Shown: positions 17,447-27,479, counted from the first letter of the stretch. The stretch is 44,480 bases of DNA from Cytophaga aurantiaca DSM 3654 (GCF_000379725.1 NZ_KB903641.1:1-44480), one strand, 5' to 3'. Notes: generated from the sequence alone by a model not told the origin. Program-made: numbers and translations.

Positions 17447-18918
17447 TATTGTATACGTCTTTTATGAAACCATTTATCATAAAGAGTCATGCTCAGCTGC
17501 AATCTAAAGTAGGTCTCTGAAAGCTGTGTTGCAGTAAAGGTAGAACGCTGACCAACTACAAACGCAACACTTACTTTAGGCAGGATTGGTACATAAGCAG
17601 TATTTACACTTCCTTTTGAACGAACACCAACTGGTATGGATGTGCCTACTGAGAATGCATAATCATACAATGTTTTACCTGCAATATTAATAGGTGTGGC
17701 GGTATAAGAAAAACCTGCGCGATACGTCTTAACCCTATGTCCGCGATATATCTTATTCGAATTCTTAACAAAATTACGAGGTATAATTTCTCCGCCTATA
17801 GCAAATGTATACGATGCAGAATTTAACTCACTGTCTTTCGCTTTGTTCTTATCAAAATTAGACCAATCGGTGTAAACAAAGTCTGCAGCTACCAGCCAAT
17901 ATCCCGGGTTTTCAAAACTGGCACCTACTCTATAGGTTGTTGGAAAATAAGCAGTACTTCTTGTCTTTGATACGGTTGAATCCGATGTCACTAAATTTCT
18001 TGGATTACGAACAAACAAACTTTGTGTCTCTGTAGCTTTTACTCCCGGGAACAGTTCTGCACTTGCTCCGAATTTAAAATTAATAGGAGTAATTTTTCTG
18101 GAAACACTCTCTATGCGTGTTGTATCTACAGCATAGTATGGAGTACCGTCTGAAGCATAGACAATCGTACTGTCTATAGAATACGAGATAGTTTTTTTAC
18201 GTTGAAATATCTGTCTCTTATACAGAACACCCGGCTTGAATGATACTCCGCTGTAATTTGTTTTTTTATTTGCACCCACTTCATTTTCAGCATCCGGATA
18301 ATTTGGATCCGTAATTATTTGTGAAGTTGCTTCTTGTGTGATCGAACCAAAATTATAGGCTATGGTCATACCCAAAGCCAAATTTTTAGTAATACCTACA
18401 CCATTCATCCATTGTAATTGATATACGCCACCGTTACCCAGATATTTATACATAGCGCTGTAATTGTTCGGATCGTTCGCTACGCTATCTTTATAACTGT
18501 ATTTATTTTGAACGATGGTTAAAGGAGACAGCATTAAGCCCGATGTATAGACTTTTGAAATAGGAACCGTAAAGGCAATATTATTAATGTTCGCACCGGA
18601 TGAGGAAGCTTTCGTATCATCGAATTTAAATGACTTATACTGAATGGTAAATCCAACATCAAACTTTACCAATGAGTCATTGTATTGATGTTTAAAATTT
18701 GCCAAACCCGCCGGGTTCAACACATTCATATAATCTTTACTTGATAAACTTGAGCCGGCATAGCCCATGCCCATATTACGTATATTTCCTTTATACGACA
18801 TTCCATCTCCGATACCGATCCGGGAATAAGGAGAATTTCCTAAGCCCTGAGCATTAGATACAATTGCAATAAAAAATGATATAGAAAGTAGGACGAATCC
18901 CTTAAAGTCATTAAACAT
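17446..18918 (-). CDS. Outer-membrane beta-barrel protein, OmpP1/FadL-like
   Basis: The 490-residue protein has a signal peptide (VLLSISFFIAIVSNAQ) followed by NSPYSRIGIGDG and NMGMGYAGSSLSS. These are recurrent N-terminal blocks of Bacteroidota FadL-like barrels that sit between coaX and lptC. The rest alternates aromatic and polar residues as expected for transmembrane beta-strands, with charged loops. It probably acts as a channel or an outer-membrane assembly-related protein; the substrate is unknown. It overlaps coaX by 8 nt upstream and lptC by 1 nt downstream. Confidence 0.8.
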   Translation of the reverse strand: MFNDFKGFVLLSISFFIAIVSNAQGLGNSPYSRIGIGDGMSYKGNIRNMGMGYAGSSLSSKDYMNVLNPAGLANFKHQYNDSLVKFDVGFTIQYKSFKFDDTKASSSGANINNIAFTVPISKVYTSGLMLSPLTIVQNKYSYKDSVANDPNNYSAMYKYLGNGGVYQLQWMNGVGITKNLALGMTIAYNFGSITQEATSQIITDPNYPDAENEVGANKKTNYSGVSFKPGVLYKRQIFQRKKTISYSIDSTIVYASDGTPYYAVDTTRIESVSRKITPINFKFGASAELFPGVKATETQSLFVRNPRNLVTSDSTVSKTRSTAYFPTTYRVGASFENPGYWLVAADFVYTDWSNFDKNKAKDSELNSASYTFAIGGEIIPRNFVKNSNKIYRGHRVKTYRAGFSYTATPINIAGKTLYDYAFSVGTSIPVGVRSKGSVNTAYVPILPKVSVAFVVGQRSTFTATQLSETYFRLQLSMTLYDKWFHKRRIQ

Positions 18919-19621
18919 TATAATTCAGTATTCGATTTAAACCTATTAAATTCAACTCAGCAACTACAAAGATGGCTTCTTTTAGCCTCTTTTCAAAAAG
19001 ACTGGAGTTTCCACCCGTCAATAATACGTTTATTGTAGGGTATTTATTTTGGTATGCTGCAACAAAACCTTCAATTTCAAACTGCATTCCGCAAATAACC
19101 CCGCTCAAGATGGATTCTGTGGTAGATTTGCCCGTTAATTCTATTTTTTCTGAAGGAATCTCAACCAGTGGTAGTTTGGCCGTATAATGAGGCAATGCCT
19201 TCAAGCGCATTTCCAGACCCGGACTGATACTGCCGCCATGGTATATGTGATCCTGATCTACAATGCCATGCGTTAAACAGGTGCCCAGATCAAATATCAG
19301 ATTATGCTGCTTCGGGTATAGTACAGTTGCGCCAACTGCTGCTGCAATGCGATCCGTACCCAGCGTATCAGGCGTTTTATAATCAATTTTAATAGGCAAA
19401 ACTGTCTCGGAATTGAAATAGAGCAGGTTAGTCGATGCAGTCAAGGCATCAAACAGCTTGTCTTTCCGGACACTTGAAACAAATACATGAGCCGGCTTTG
19501 TTTCCTGCACCTTCAAAATTACTTCACTCATTTCTGAATAAACATGCGTCCAGCATAAGGTATCGCCTTCAAAAGCACCTGCTTTTATGTATGTATTCCC
19601 CACATCCAAAACAATGTTCAT
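18911..19621 (-). CDS. coaX: Type III pantothenate kinase
   Basis: The product (about 236 residues) catalyses the first step of CoA synthesis, pantothenate phosphorylation. CoaX motifs are clear: VLDVGNTYIKAG at the N-terminus, TLGTDRIAAAVGA, FDLGTCLTHGIVD, HGGSISPGLEMRLKAL and a terminal LTGGNSSLF. I start it at ATG 19621. The in-frame extension to 19633 begins with TTG, the motif DVGNT normally lies within the first ten residues, and a consensus -7 element at 19642-19649 leaves a 20-nt leader to 19621. It heads the coaX-OMP-lptC-small membrane protein-ppiD cluster. Type III kinases are potassium-dependent and not inhibited by CoA. Confidence 0.92.
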   Translation of the reverse strand: MNIVLDVGNTYIKAGAFEGDTLCWTHVYSEMSEVILKVQETKPAHVFVSSVRKDKLFDALTASTNLLYFNSETVLPIKIDYKTPDTLGTDRIAAAVGATVLYPKQHNLIFDLGTCLTHGIVDQDHIYHGGSISPGLEMRLKALPHYTAKLPLVEIPSEKIELTGKSTTESILSGVICGMQFEIEGFVAAYQNKYPTINVLLTGGNSSLFEKRLKEAIFVVAELNLIGLNRILNYNV

Positions 19622-19641
19622 GCTGCTGCTCAATTTATTTC

Positions 19642-19649
19642 CAAATATA
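19642..19649 (-). promoter_or_regulatory. -7 promoter element of the coaX operon
   Basis: On the minus strand this reads TATATTTG, a perfect match to the Bacteroidota -7 consensus TAnnTTTG, 20 nt upstream of ATG 19621. No clear -33 TTTG is visible at the expected distance. Confidence 0.5.
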
Positions 19650-19712
19650 AAGAAGTTCCAAGTTGTTTAATCACGTTTGTCTGCCTAGTTTTAATTTTAC
19701 ATCTATTGACTC

Positions 19713-20816
19713 ATGAAAAATAAAACATATACGGTTGCAGGGTTAATGTCAGGTACTTCTTTAGATGGTCTGGACATTGCAGTTTGTGTCTTTGAACAAA
19801 AAAATAATCAATGGACATACCAAACACTTGCAGCTACTACTATTGAGTATTCCGAACAATTTAAAATTGGCCTGAATACGGCTATGAAAATTTCAGGGGA
19901 AGAATTGATTGCGCTTGACCGTTCATTTGGTGCCTTTCAAGGAACTGCTGTTAAAAAATTTATAACGGACCACCAACTCTCTATTGATCTGATTTCCGCA
20001 CATGGCCATACCATATTTCATAACCCTGCTGAAGGCTATACCTTACAAATTGGCAGCGGTGCTTCGTTGTATGCAGCGTGCAACATTCCGGTAGTAACAG
20101 ACCTGCGGTCTGTTGATGTGGCCTTTGGCGGACAAGGCGCACCGCTTGTACCGCTTGGCGATGAATTGCTTTTTGGCACGTATAGCGGCTGTCTTAATTT
20201 AGGCGGAATTGCAAATATCAGTTATGTATCCAATCATAAAAATGTAGCATTTGATATTTGTCCCGTAAATATTTTATTGAATGCCTATACATTAAAAATA
20301 GGTAAGAGTTACGATGATGGTGGACGTATTGCTCAAAGCGGAAAGCTTATTCCTGCTTTACTACAGCAGTTCAATGATCTAAAGTATTACAAACAAGCAG
20401 CGCCCAAATCCATTGGCAGAGAATGGGTAGATGCAGAAGTTTTTCCACTGATTGCGCAATATGCAACACATCCAATCGAAGATATTCTTCATACAATCGT
20501 TCTGCATGCTGCACAGCAAATTGCGTCATGTCTTTCTGCATTACCTGTAAAAGAAGGCAAGCAGCAGTTATTAATTACAGGCGGTGGTGCATTCAATACT
20601 TTTTTAATTGAATCCATAAAAAGCTTTGCCGATAAAAAAATTGAGCTGATCATACCGGATGCGAATACCATTCAATTTAAAGAAGCTATTATTTTTGGCT
20701 TTTTAGGTTTACTACGCATGCAAAATATACCAAATGCAAAAAGCACCGTTACCGGTGCTTCTGTTGATACAATTGGCGGTGCCGTGTATGGCAACTTTAA
20801 TGACTTCTTTTCTTGA
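19713..20816 (+). CDS. anmK: Anhydro-N-acetylmuramic acid kinase
   Basis: The 367-residue protein recycles peptidoglycan by converting anhydro-MurNAc plus ATP to MurNAc-6-phosphate. Markers are the N-terminal MSGTSLDGLDIAVC, SAHGHTIFHNPAEGYTLQIG, GQGAPLVPLGDELLF, LNLGGIANIS, FDICPVNILLN and the C-terminal GGGAFNTFLI. Length agrees with the family. It is divergent from coaX. Its last 20 nt overlap the 3' end of plsY on the opposite strand, so the two genes converge with no room for a terminator between them. A small perfect hairpin (AAGCACCG-TTAC-CGGTGCTT) lies inside its 3' end. Confidence 0.93.
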   Translation: MKNKTYTVAGLMSGTSLDGLDIAVCVFEQKNNQWTYQTLAATTIEYSEQFKIGLNTAMKISGEELIALDRSFGAFQGTAVKKFITDHQLSIDLISAHGHTIFHNPAEGYTLQIGSGASLYAACNIPVVTDLRSVDVAFGGQGAPLVPLGDELLFGTYSGCLNLGGIANISYVSNHKNVAFDICPVNILLNAYTLKIGKSYDDGGRIAQSGKLIPALLQQFNDLKYYKQAAPKSIGREWVDAEVFPLIAQYATHPIEDILHTIVLHAAQQIASCLSALPVKEGKQQLLITGGGAFNTFLIESIKSFADKKIELIIPDANTIQFKEAIIFGFLGLLRMQNIPNAKSTVTGASVDTIGGAVYGNFNDFFS

Positions 20817-21447
20817 TCAGATACGTTTTATTTTCTTCCCCAAGAAACAGTCGCTTTATATTTTTTTTATGTGTTAGAACAACCATTAAGAAAATGGCAA
20901 ATCCAAACACAATGACAATAGGTGTTTCTGTATGAAATTTTGGTACAAAAATAATCATCAGAGGAAATGCTAACGTTGATAGAATAGAACCTATTGAAAC
21001 ATATTTGGTAGTGATCAACACAACCAAGAATACAGCTAAGCAAATCAATGCAGCTTCTAACTGTATGCTTAACACCATACCTAATAAAGTTGCAATTCCT
21101 TTACCTCCTTTAAAACGTTCAAATATCGGGAAGATGTGACCCATTACAGCGGCCAAACCATAAATCAATTTATATACATCCAGTTGTATACTTTCAATAA
21201 TCGAAAAGTGCACTAAAAAAACTGCAAGACTTGTAGCCGCCCAGCCTTTGAAGATGTCGATCAGCATCACTATCGTACCTGCTTTTTTGCCTAGTACCCT
21301 GAAGGTATTTGTAGCACCCGCATTACCACTCCCAGCCGTTCTGATATCAATATTGTGATATTGTTTACCATACCAGATCGCAGTAATAAATGAGCCCATC
21401 AAATAAGCTATAAAGGCACCGAAAATGATATATAGTATATTAATCAT
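20797..21447 (-). CDS. plsY: Glycerol-3-phosphate acyltransferase PlsY
   Basis: The 216-residue polytopic membrane protein transfers acyl from acyl-phosphate to glycerol-3-phosphate in phospholipid synthesis. Three family motifs are visible: YLMGSFITAIWYGK (motif 1), IRTAGSGNAGATNTFRVLGKKAG (residues 35-57, motif 2) and GHIFPIFERFKGGKGIATLLG (motif 3). Five or so hydrophobic segments are evident. Its stop lies inside the end of anmK on the other strand (20-nt overlap). Confidence 0.93.
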   Translation of the reverse strand: MINILYIIFGAFIAYLMGSFITAIWYGKQYHNIDIRTAGSGNAGATNTFRVLGKKAGTIVMLIDIFKGWAATSLAVFLVHFSIIESIQLDVYKLIYGLAAVMGHIFPIFERFKGGKGIATLLGMVLSIQLEAALICLAVFLVVLITTKYVSIGSILSTLAFPLMIIFVPKFHTETPIVIVFGFAIFLMVVLTHKKNIKRLFLGEENKTYLIKKRSH

Positions 21448-21483
21448 ATTTAAATTGTACGGTATAAACAGAAATATCGTTGC

Positions 21484-21507
21484 ACGTAATTGCTGTGGAA
21501 ATTACGT
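21484..21507. other. Short perfect inverted repeat upstream of plsY
   Basis: ACGTAATT and AATTACGT flank an 8-nt centre (GCTGTGGA) about 37 nt upstream of the plsY start. It could be an operator or the end of the upstream transcript. There is no T-run, so a terminator is not favoured. Confidence 0.3.
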
Positions 21508-21585
21508 ACACATTCTGTTTACATATTGTTTTTATTGGTTGATTAAGTAGAAAGCTATTTAAATTCAAAGATACGAAAAACAACG

Positions 21586-24500
21586 CTACTTAAATAAATT
21601 TTTGAGTTGTTCCTGATCTCGTTGTTTTTGCTGCTGTTCTTCAATGGTTGATTTATTGTTTGCTTTATTTTGATCTCCTTCCTGACCTTCTTCGTAGGTA
21701 GTATCCTGCTCCTGCATTTTATATTGATTTGCATCCGTTGCATTGTCTTTGTACTCATCTGGCTTGCTCTCGTCAACACGTTGCTGCGTATTATTCGTGT
21801 CGTCCAATTGCAGCTGCTTACGTTTCGCTACAGATGCAGAATCCATTGCCAATGAATCGCTGCCGATAGGCAATGAATCTGTTACAGCTGTTGGATCATA
21901 TGCAGGTTCTTCTACATAATCATCCTCCACTTTATACTGCTCTTTAAATGCACCAGTAAATTGATTCACCTCCATCGCTTCAGCCTGTACAACAAAGAAC
22001 TTAGAGCGATCCGGCATTTCACCTTTCGTTTTTGAAGCAATGGCTCCACTCACATCACCGCTTGAAGATGCATATGCCAATCTATTATTTTCGTATTTAA
22101 TAAAATACCAATTGCCGTAAGTAGGTTCCAAATAAATTGTTATGATATCTCCGGAAATTGATTTTTTAATTTCTATATATCCTTTAACAGCTTTATTGAT
22201 ATCCGTTTTTAAGATACTTGCAAGTTCAATCGGTCCAACACTATAAAATGCCTTATATTCCGGCGACCAGTTCATCTTAATTTCAGAGAATACAATTCCC
22301 TTTTGAAAATTTGAACTTAAAGCTGAAATACCGCTTTGTCCGGAGGCACGCTTACTTTTGTAACTCGCAACACCAGCATCCTCGATAAACTCTGCCAGTT
22401 TTTGGAATAATAAATCATCTTTCTCTTGCTGATATTTCACTGTGCTTTCTTCAAAAGCAGTTGCCTCATCCTGTATTGGTGGCTGGATAGAGAGCGATGA
22501 AATATTTGTTGCCATTGCAGCAAGCGGAACGGTATTGCCTTTAAATGCAAAGCTTATAAAGTAATTGAAACTATATTCATCTTCAATCAATTTAGCGCGA
22601 CCGATACCGGATGTATATGCAGTAACATTTGCATCCGGTTTTAATATGTCAAACTTACCGCCGAATTTAATGCCAGATGTATTGTCATTATAAGAGAGGA
22701 AGTTTCCTTTGTATGATTTTCCGTTCAGCTTTTCTGCACTACCTACAACAAATTCAGTAGAATCCGGATGGTATTGGAAAATACCTGTTACAGGTAATAG
22801 ATCCTGATCTTCCGGATGGATTTTTTCTGAAATAAAGTTTGGATACAATTGATTTGATTTGGTATCAAAAGACAATGTTGTTACCAACGGATTTCCTCTT
22901 TCAGAAACTGCACTGTTCAGATCCAGGGACACGGTATTGGTGGTTCCTGTATTGGTGTATTTAAGCCATGAAGAATAACTTAGCTGTCCCTTTAATGCCA
23001 GCTTAATAAAGCCTTCAAATGCAAGGAATTTTTCAGGCGACTTCATCGTGATGTTTCCTTTGTAAAGAATTTTGTCTCCAACAAACAATGAATCCTTTTC
23101 TTGCACCTGCGCAATACCAGTAGTCAAATAATCGGTATTCTTTTTATCTGTAGCAGGGGTATATTTAAAATTACTGAATAAGATCTGCAACGTATCTGCT
23201 CCTAAGTTTACATACCGGTAAAGAGCCTCGCCATTGAAATTCTTGCGACCGAAGATGTCTATATTGCCATCATACAAGTGATGATAATTTGTAAGCGTAT
23301 CGAAATCCAGAACGGCATTGTTAAGTGTTTGCATTACGGCATTTTCACGAATCATCACATGGTGACCATCAGGCGTAATTTTACCATCGTTTACAACAAT
23401 ATAAGGTATTCCATAAATACTTAATGTAAGCGAATCCATTATGTATTCAGCTCTGCTTGCATTAAACACAAGTGAATCCTGTTCCTTGCTTGTTGTATAG
23501 AAATATGAATTGCCAATATTTGTAGAATCGCTTGCTTCAAGGTATATCTTGCGCTGAGCAACATCCCACGTACCTTTACCTATACTGGTTTTATATTGTG
23601 CATATGGAAATTCAGTACTTGCAAAACCTTCTTTTTCAGGCCCAAACGTAGCAATTCCTTTCTTCAGATCGTAATCCAGTTTGGATTGTACTGTTTTCAA
23701 CGCAGGTTTTTCAGGGTTGTCAGATTTAATTCTGAACGTTGCATCGTGTGCACTTAAGTGCATGTCTTCAAAATGGAACTTTTCAGATTCAGTTTCTGAA
23801 TCTTTGGTGGATAGTACACCTTTACCATACATACCTTTGTGTGTTAGTCCCAATGTCCCATCAAACGTAGCTGTTGAATCATACAATTTGAATGGTTCTG
23901 TAATGGATGACATGTACATACTGTCTACCTTTGGTTTCCACATCAAACGATACGGACCGATTTTAACATCCGGCATCGTTACCGATGGATCCAGCAGCGG
24001 ATTTGTACCAGCAGTTGTCACCATGCTTGTACCATCCGTAAGTGTTGAATCTTTAAAGAATACAAAATCTTTCGACAGCAATGTTGTATTCAAATACTTG
24101 ATCTCACCATTACCTCGCAGACCTTGATTATCCAGCTTAAGCATGTTGTTGTATACAGCATCTCCTTCATACATTTTATAACCTGTCGGGGGCGTTGGGT
24201 GCGTAAACCCAAGTGAATAATCCGGCATTACAACAAGCCGCTCTTCAAAAGGCGGAAAGACCCCGCCCGATTCAAATGTTCCGTCAAAACCAATTACACT
24301 CGGATCGTTATTACTCAAACTATCAACTGTAAATGGAGGAATTTTAAATTGAAACGTTGTGTCGTATGCGCCTTTTGCAATATCTTTTTTATTGAAAAAT
24401 ACTGAAGCTCCGGTAGACGCGTGGAAGATCGGATACTCCGCATATCTTTTACGTGCAGACTTATTATTCGGCTTATTGATGTATAAGATACCGGATGAAT

Positions 24501-26595
24501 ATCTCAATTCATTCGTCAATACTTTCGCTTTACCGGATTTTTTTGTATCAACTGTATCTTCATCAGACACCGCAAGTTTGATCGCATTGATACTTGTCAA
24601 TACAACATAAAAGCTATCGTAATTAAATTCAAAATCAGTACCTACGAATTGAAAATTCGCCGTGTTGATCTTTCCATTAAATTTAAAATCCCGGTTTGCT
24701 AATATTTCTACGGTATTGCTATCCGGCTCAAAATTTACAGATAGGGAATCACTGATGTAAATTCTTTTTACACCATGTACGATCAAGGATTTAGATGTTA
24801 AATTCAATTCCGCATTCGCACCTGAAGGTGTAAGCGAAACGAAATTGATGTTATCATAATCCTTTTTATCTCTGCTTGATAATACATAGTGAAATGCTTT
24901 ATCCTTTACTACTACCAAACCTGTACGGCTATTGTAATCAACAAAGCCAAGCTTCATCAATTGTATCATAGCACCTTTCAAGGTTTCAGCAGGAAGTTTA
25001 GAAGCATCCGCAAGTTCAATTACAGGAAATTCTCTGGATTTAATTTTATCCGAATACCAAACGATCAATTGCAGCGGGTGAAATTGATAAATACCTTTCA
25101 AGCGGGCATATTTTGATAATTCATAAAATTCCTGCGATTCAAATAATGCAGCAATTTCTGTTCGTCCATTTATAATTTTAAAATCAATTTTATCTTCATT
25201 CAGATTCCATGTCAATGCATCTGCAGTAATTTCAAGCTTATGATATGAATCTAAGAACGGAGCCATTCTATAGCCATTGGTTTTAGTCAAACGCAAAAAC
25301 TCACTATTCTTATTGTATTTTAAAATGGTACCCGGGTGATAAATAGAATCCGTTCCTTGATAGATCACAAGCTTCGTATAATCACTTGTGATCAATGAAT
25401 CTCCAAGTTGGAAGCGGTTTGATACTGCTTTAACTTTTACTTCACCCCCTTTTAAGATTTTAATTTCTGAAAAGCCTTCATCAATAGAAGAGCTGTATAT
25501 TTTTTTACCGGACATGGAGAAACCTCCATGATACTCAATGTTTTTATCTAAGCCTTTAACCGGAATGTTGCTGTAAAAAGATTTGAAACGCGGATAGTTT
25601 TTATCGGCATAGCTTTTTGCTTTCATGCTGTTGTATTCAAACACACCAATCGGAATGGAGTCTGTTTGTTCCGGATAATGCAAGCGTGAACCTTCTGATA
25701 CAATCCGATAGCCTCTGATCGGAAAGTTAAAGCCTCCCAGATCCACATATACATTAGGCAAGCCTACACTGGACCAATCAAATGTTCCGCCTTCACCAAC
25801 AAAGAGTCCTGTTTTTAAAGAAACAACACCGCTGGTATTTTTAATGCGTACCGTATCTACAGGTGTTGTTATTACTAAGGTAACGCCTTTCAATACAATA
25901 ACAGGGCCATCTACATTTGGCTGAGGAGTCGGTTCATAACCAACATCCAATGCTTGTTCATTTGTAGGTGCAGGTTCTTCATCCAATGTTCCCCACGTTT
26001 CTTCGTTCTGATCAAAATTATCCCAGTCTTCAAACTGATTTTCCGTTGCAGTATCTGCCGGTGCCGGCACTTCTTCTACAAAAGCCGGTTTGCTCTCTTT
26101 TATTTGAAAAGCAAAGCTCCCGCCTTCCACCTGAAGTGTGTTGTAGTTAGAGGCATAGAGTAGATTTTGTTGAGTAATTAATTTCGTTGTTTTAAAAAAC
26201 ACCTCCATTTGAGGCCCTTGCATGGTCTCTATAAACTGATCTGTTATGATCAAAAATGTATCGAGCTGAACACCACCCATACCCTTACCTTGCATTGCAG
26301 TAAGCGTCAGATAAAAATCTCTAAAATGCGGATTGGCTCTTAACTTTTTACTTTTAACCATTTTTTGTGAAACCTCAACTACTTTCTTCTGCTGAGCGGC
26401 ACTGAATGCTCCCCATGCTCCGCCTAAGGCTGAACCTGCTTCAATACACTCCTGGTTCTTGGTAACCTCCATCATTGCTGCAGCTTCACCTGGATATGCA
26501 GCAGGATCGCCTGAAAATTTTTGCTGCGAAAACACCGAAATGCTTGTGAGCAAACAAATAAAAAACAGAAGGGAATATTTTTGGATTTTCTGCAT
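21586..26595 (-). CDS. Very large secreted protein of unknown function (about 1669 residues)
   Basis: The product has a signal peptide (YSLLFFICLLTSISVFSQ). A helical N-terminal domain of about 170 residues follows, then an acidic Asp/Glu/Trp-rich spacer (TENQFEDWDNFDQNEETWG, about residues 190-210). More than 1200 residues of repeating beta-strand pattern come next. The C-terminal tail of about 120 residues is low-complexity, rich in Gln, Glu, Asp and Lys (ending EEQQQKQRDQEQLKNLFK). Recurrent blocks such as YPEFH-like, GxLxYxxxxxxG and DFxFxxDS suggest a long beta-solenoid or stacked beta-sandwiches. No catalytic motif is obvious and I do not recognise a named family. The start is set at ATG 26595; the extension to 26601 begins with TTG. 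It follows prmA by 44 nt and may share its transcript. Confidence 0.8.
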   Translation of the reverse strand: MQKIQKYSLLFFICLLTSISVFSQQKFSGDPAAYPGEAAAMMEVTKNQECIEAGSALGGAWGAFSAAQQKKVVEVSQKMVKSKKLRANPHFRDFYLTLTAMQGKGMGGVQLDTFLIITDQFIETMQGPQMEVFFKTTKLITQQNLLYASNYNTLQVEGGSFAFQIKESKPAFVEEVPAPADTATENQFEDWDNFDQNEETWGTLDEEPAPTNEQALDVGYEPTPQPNVDGPVIVLKGVTLVITTPVDTVRIKNTSGVVSLKTGLFVGEGGTFDWSSVGLPNVYVDLGGFNFPIRGYRIVSEGSRLHYPEQTDSIPIGVFEYNSMKAKSYADKNYPRFKSFYSNIPVKGLDKNIEYHGGFSMSGKKIYSSSIDEGFSEIKILKGGEVKVKAVSNRFQLGDSLITSDYTKLVIYQGTDSIYHPGTILKYNKNSEFLRLTKTNGYRMAPFLDSYHKLEITADALTWNLNEDKIDFKIINGRTEIAALFESQEFYELSKYARLKGIYQFHPLQLIVWYSDKIKSREFPVIELADASKLPAETLKGAMIQLMKLGFVDYNSRTGLVVVKDKAFHYVLSSRDKKDYDNINFVSLTPSGANAELNLTSKSLIVHGVKRIYISDSLSVNFEPDSNTVEILANRDFKFNGKINTANFQFVGTDFEFNYDSFYVVLTSINAIKLAVSDEDTVDTKKSGKAKVLTNELRYSSGILYINKPNNKSARKRYAEYPIFHASTGASVFFNKKDIAKGAYDTTFQFKIPPFTVDSLSNNDPSVIGFDGTFESGGVFPPFEERLVVMPDYSLGFTHPTPPTGYKMYEGDAVYNNMLKLDNQGLRGNGEIKYLNTTLLSKDFVFFKDSTLTDGTSMVTTAGTNPLLDPSVTMPDVKIGPYRLMWKPKVDSMYMSSITEPFKLYDSTATFDGTLGLTHKGMYGKGVLSTKDSETESEKFHFEDMHLSAHDATFRIKSDNPEKPALKTVQSKLDYDLKKGIATFGPEKEGFASTEFPYAQYKTSIGKGTWDVAQRKIYLEASDSTNIGNSYFYTTSKEQDSLVFNASRAEYIMDSLTLSIYGIPYIVVNDGKITPDGHHVMIRENAVMQTLNNAVLDFDTLTNYHHLYDGNIDIFGRKNFNGEALYRYVNLGADTLQILFSNFKYTPATDKKNTDYLTTGIAQVQEKDSLFVGDKILYKGNITMKSPEKFLAFEGFIKLALKGQLSYSSWLKYTNTGTTNTVSLDLNSAVSERGNPLVTTLSFDTKSNQLYPNFISEKIHPEDQDLLPVTGIFQYHPDSTEFVVGSAEKLNGKSYKGNFLSYNDNTSGIKFGGKFDILKPDANVTAYTSGIGRAKLIEDEYSFNYFISFAFKGNTVPLAAMATNISSLSIQPPIQDEATAFEESTVKYQQEKDDLLFQKLAEFIEDAGVASYKSKRASGQSGISALSSNFQKGIVFSEIKMNWSPEYKAFYSVGPIELASILKTDINKAVKGYIEIKKSISGDIITIYLEPTYGNWYFIKYENNRLAYASSSGDVSGAIASKTKGEMPDRSKFFVVQAEAMEVNQFTGAFKEQYKVEDDYVEEPAYDPTAVTDSLPIGSDSLAMDSASVAKRKQLQLDDTNNTQQRVDESKPDEYKDNATDANQYKMQEQDTTYEEGQEGDQNKANNKSTIEEQQQKQRDQEQLKNLFK

Positions 26596-26639
26596 GTTCA
26601 AAATCTATAGTAAATACGTTTAACGGCTTTTCAGCCATT

Positions 26640-27470
26640 TTATTTTTTTTGTAGTTTCATTGAAACCCAACGATCTTTCACTTTAAAACTTTCCTTTTCA
26701 AAACCTGCTTCGTTCGCACGTTTTAAAATATCCTCAATATCTTCTTCGTAAAAACCGCTTAAGAAAAGCAGTCCGTTTGGAAGCAGACGTTTGTAGTACT
26801 CATCCATTTCGGCCAGCAATACATTTTTATTAATGTTCGCCAATAAAATATCAACCTGAATATCTGCCGGAATAATCTCTGTGATTGTACCTTGTCCGGT
26901 TTGAATCCTATCACATCCGTTCAAATTACAATTTTCAATCAAATTTTCAAAAGCCCAATCTTCTATATCGAACGCATATATTTTCTTTGCTCCTTTTTTT
27001 TGAGCTAAAATGCTGAGAATTCCTGTTCCACAGCCTGCATCAATCATTATTTTATCCTGAAGATCTGTTTCCAATTCATATTGGAGCATCAACGAAGTAG
27101 TAGCATGATGACCCGTGCCAAACGACATCTTCGGATTGATCACAACTTCATACTTAAACTCAGGTCTTTCGGGATGAAACGAAGCACGTACATAACATTG
27201 ATCTGCAATAACCAATGGGTCAAAATTCTTTTCCCATTCTTCATTCCAGTTGATGTTTGGCATGTCTGCAAACGAGTATGTATACAACGGATTAATTTCG
27301 TGCAACACTTCTTTTAAGTCCGCTTCTACGAACGCGCTTTTTTCTACATACGCTTCCAGCATATTTACGTGTTCAGCAAATGAATCAAAACCAATGGCTA
27401 GTAACTCTGCCATAACACGTTCCTGCTCGTTTTCATCAACGGCTATATCAACTTTAATGTATTGGTCCAT
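26640..27470 (-). CDS. prmA: Ribosomal protein L11 methyltransferase
   Basis: The product (276 residues) trimethylates L11 using SAM. Visible signatures are NPKMSFGTGHHATTSLML, the SAM motif MIDAGCGTGILSILAQKKGA, YAFDIEDWAFENLIENC and the NxN-like DILLANINKNVLLAEM, all typical of PrmA. Start ATG 27470 (MDQYIKVDIAV) is preferred; the in-frame extension to 27479 begins with TTG inside the tail of a terminator hairpin. tpiA lies upstream on the same strand, separated by a hairpin and a palindromic repeat. Confidence 0.93.
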   Translation of the reverse strand: MDQYIKVDIAVDENEQERVMAELLAIGFDSFAEHVNMLEAYVEKSAFVEADLKEVLHEINPLYTYSFADMPNINWNEEWEKNFDPLVIADQCYVRASFHPERPEFKYEVVINPKMSFGTGHHATTSLMLQYELETDLQDKIMIDAGCGTGILSILAQKKGAKKIYAFDIEDWAFENLIENCNLNGCDRIQTGQGTITEIIPADIQVDILLANINKNVLLAEMDEYYKRLLPNGLLFLSGFYEEDIEDILKRANEAGFEKESFKVKDRWVSMKLQKK

Positions 27471-27479
27471 AAGAAACAA

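Noticed and set aside
20741-20760. Terminator inside the 3' end of anmK
   Set aside because: The hairpin AAGCACCG-TTAC-CGGTGCTT lacks a T-run on either strand and is within coding sequence.
26596-26601. TTG start for the 1669-residue protein
   Set aside because: The in-frame ATG two codons later gives a standard signal peptide, and TTG starts are rare.
27471-27479. TTG start for prmA
   Set aside because: It lies in the tail of the terminator hairpin; ATG 27470 matches the family N-terminus.
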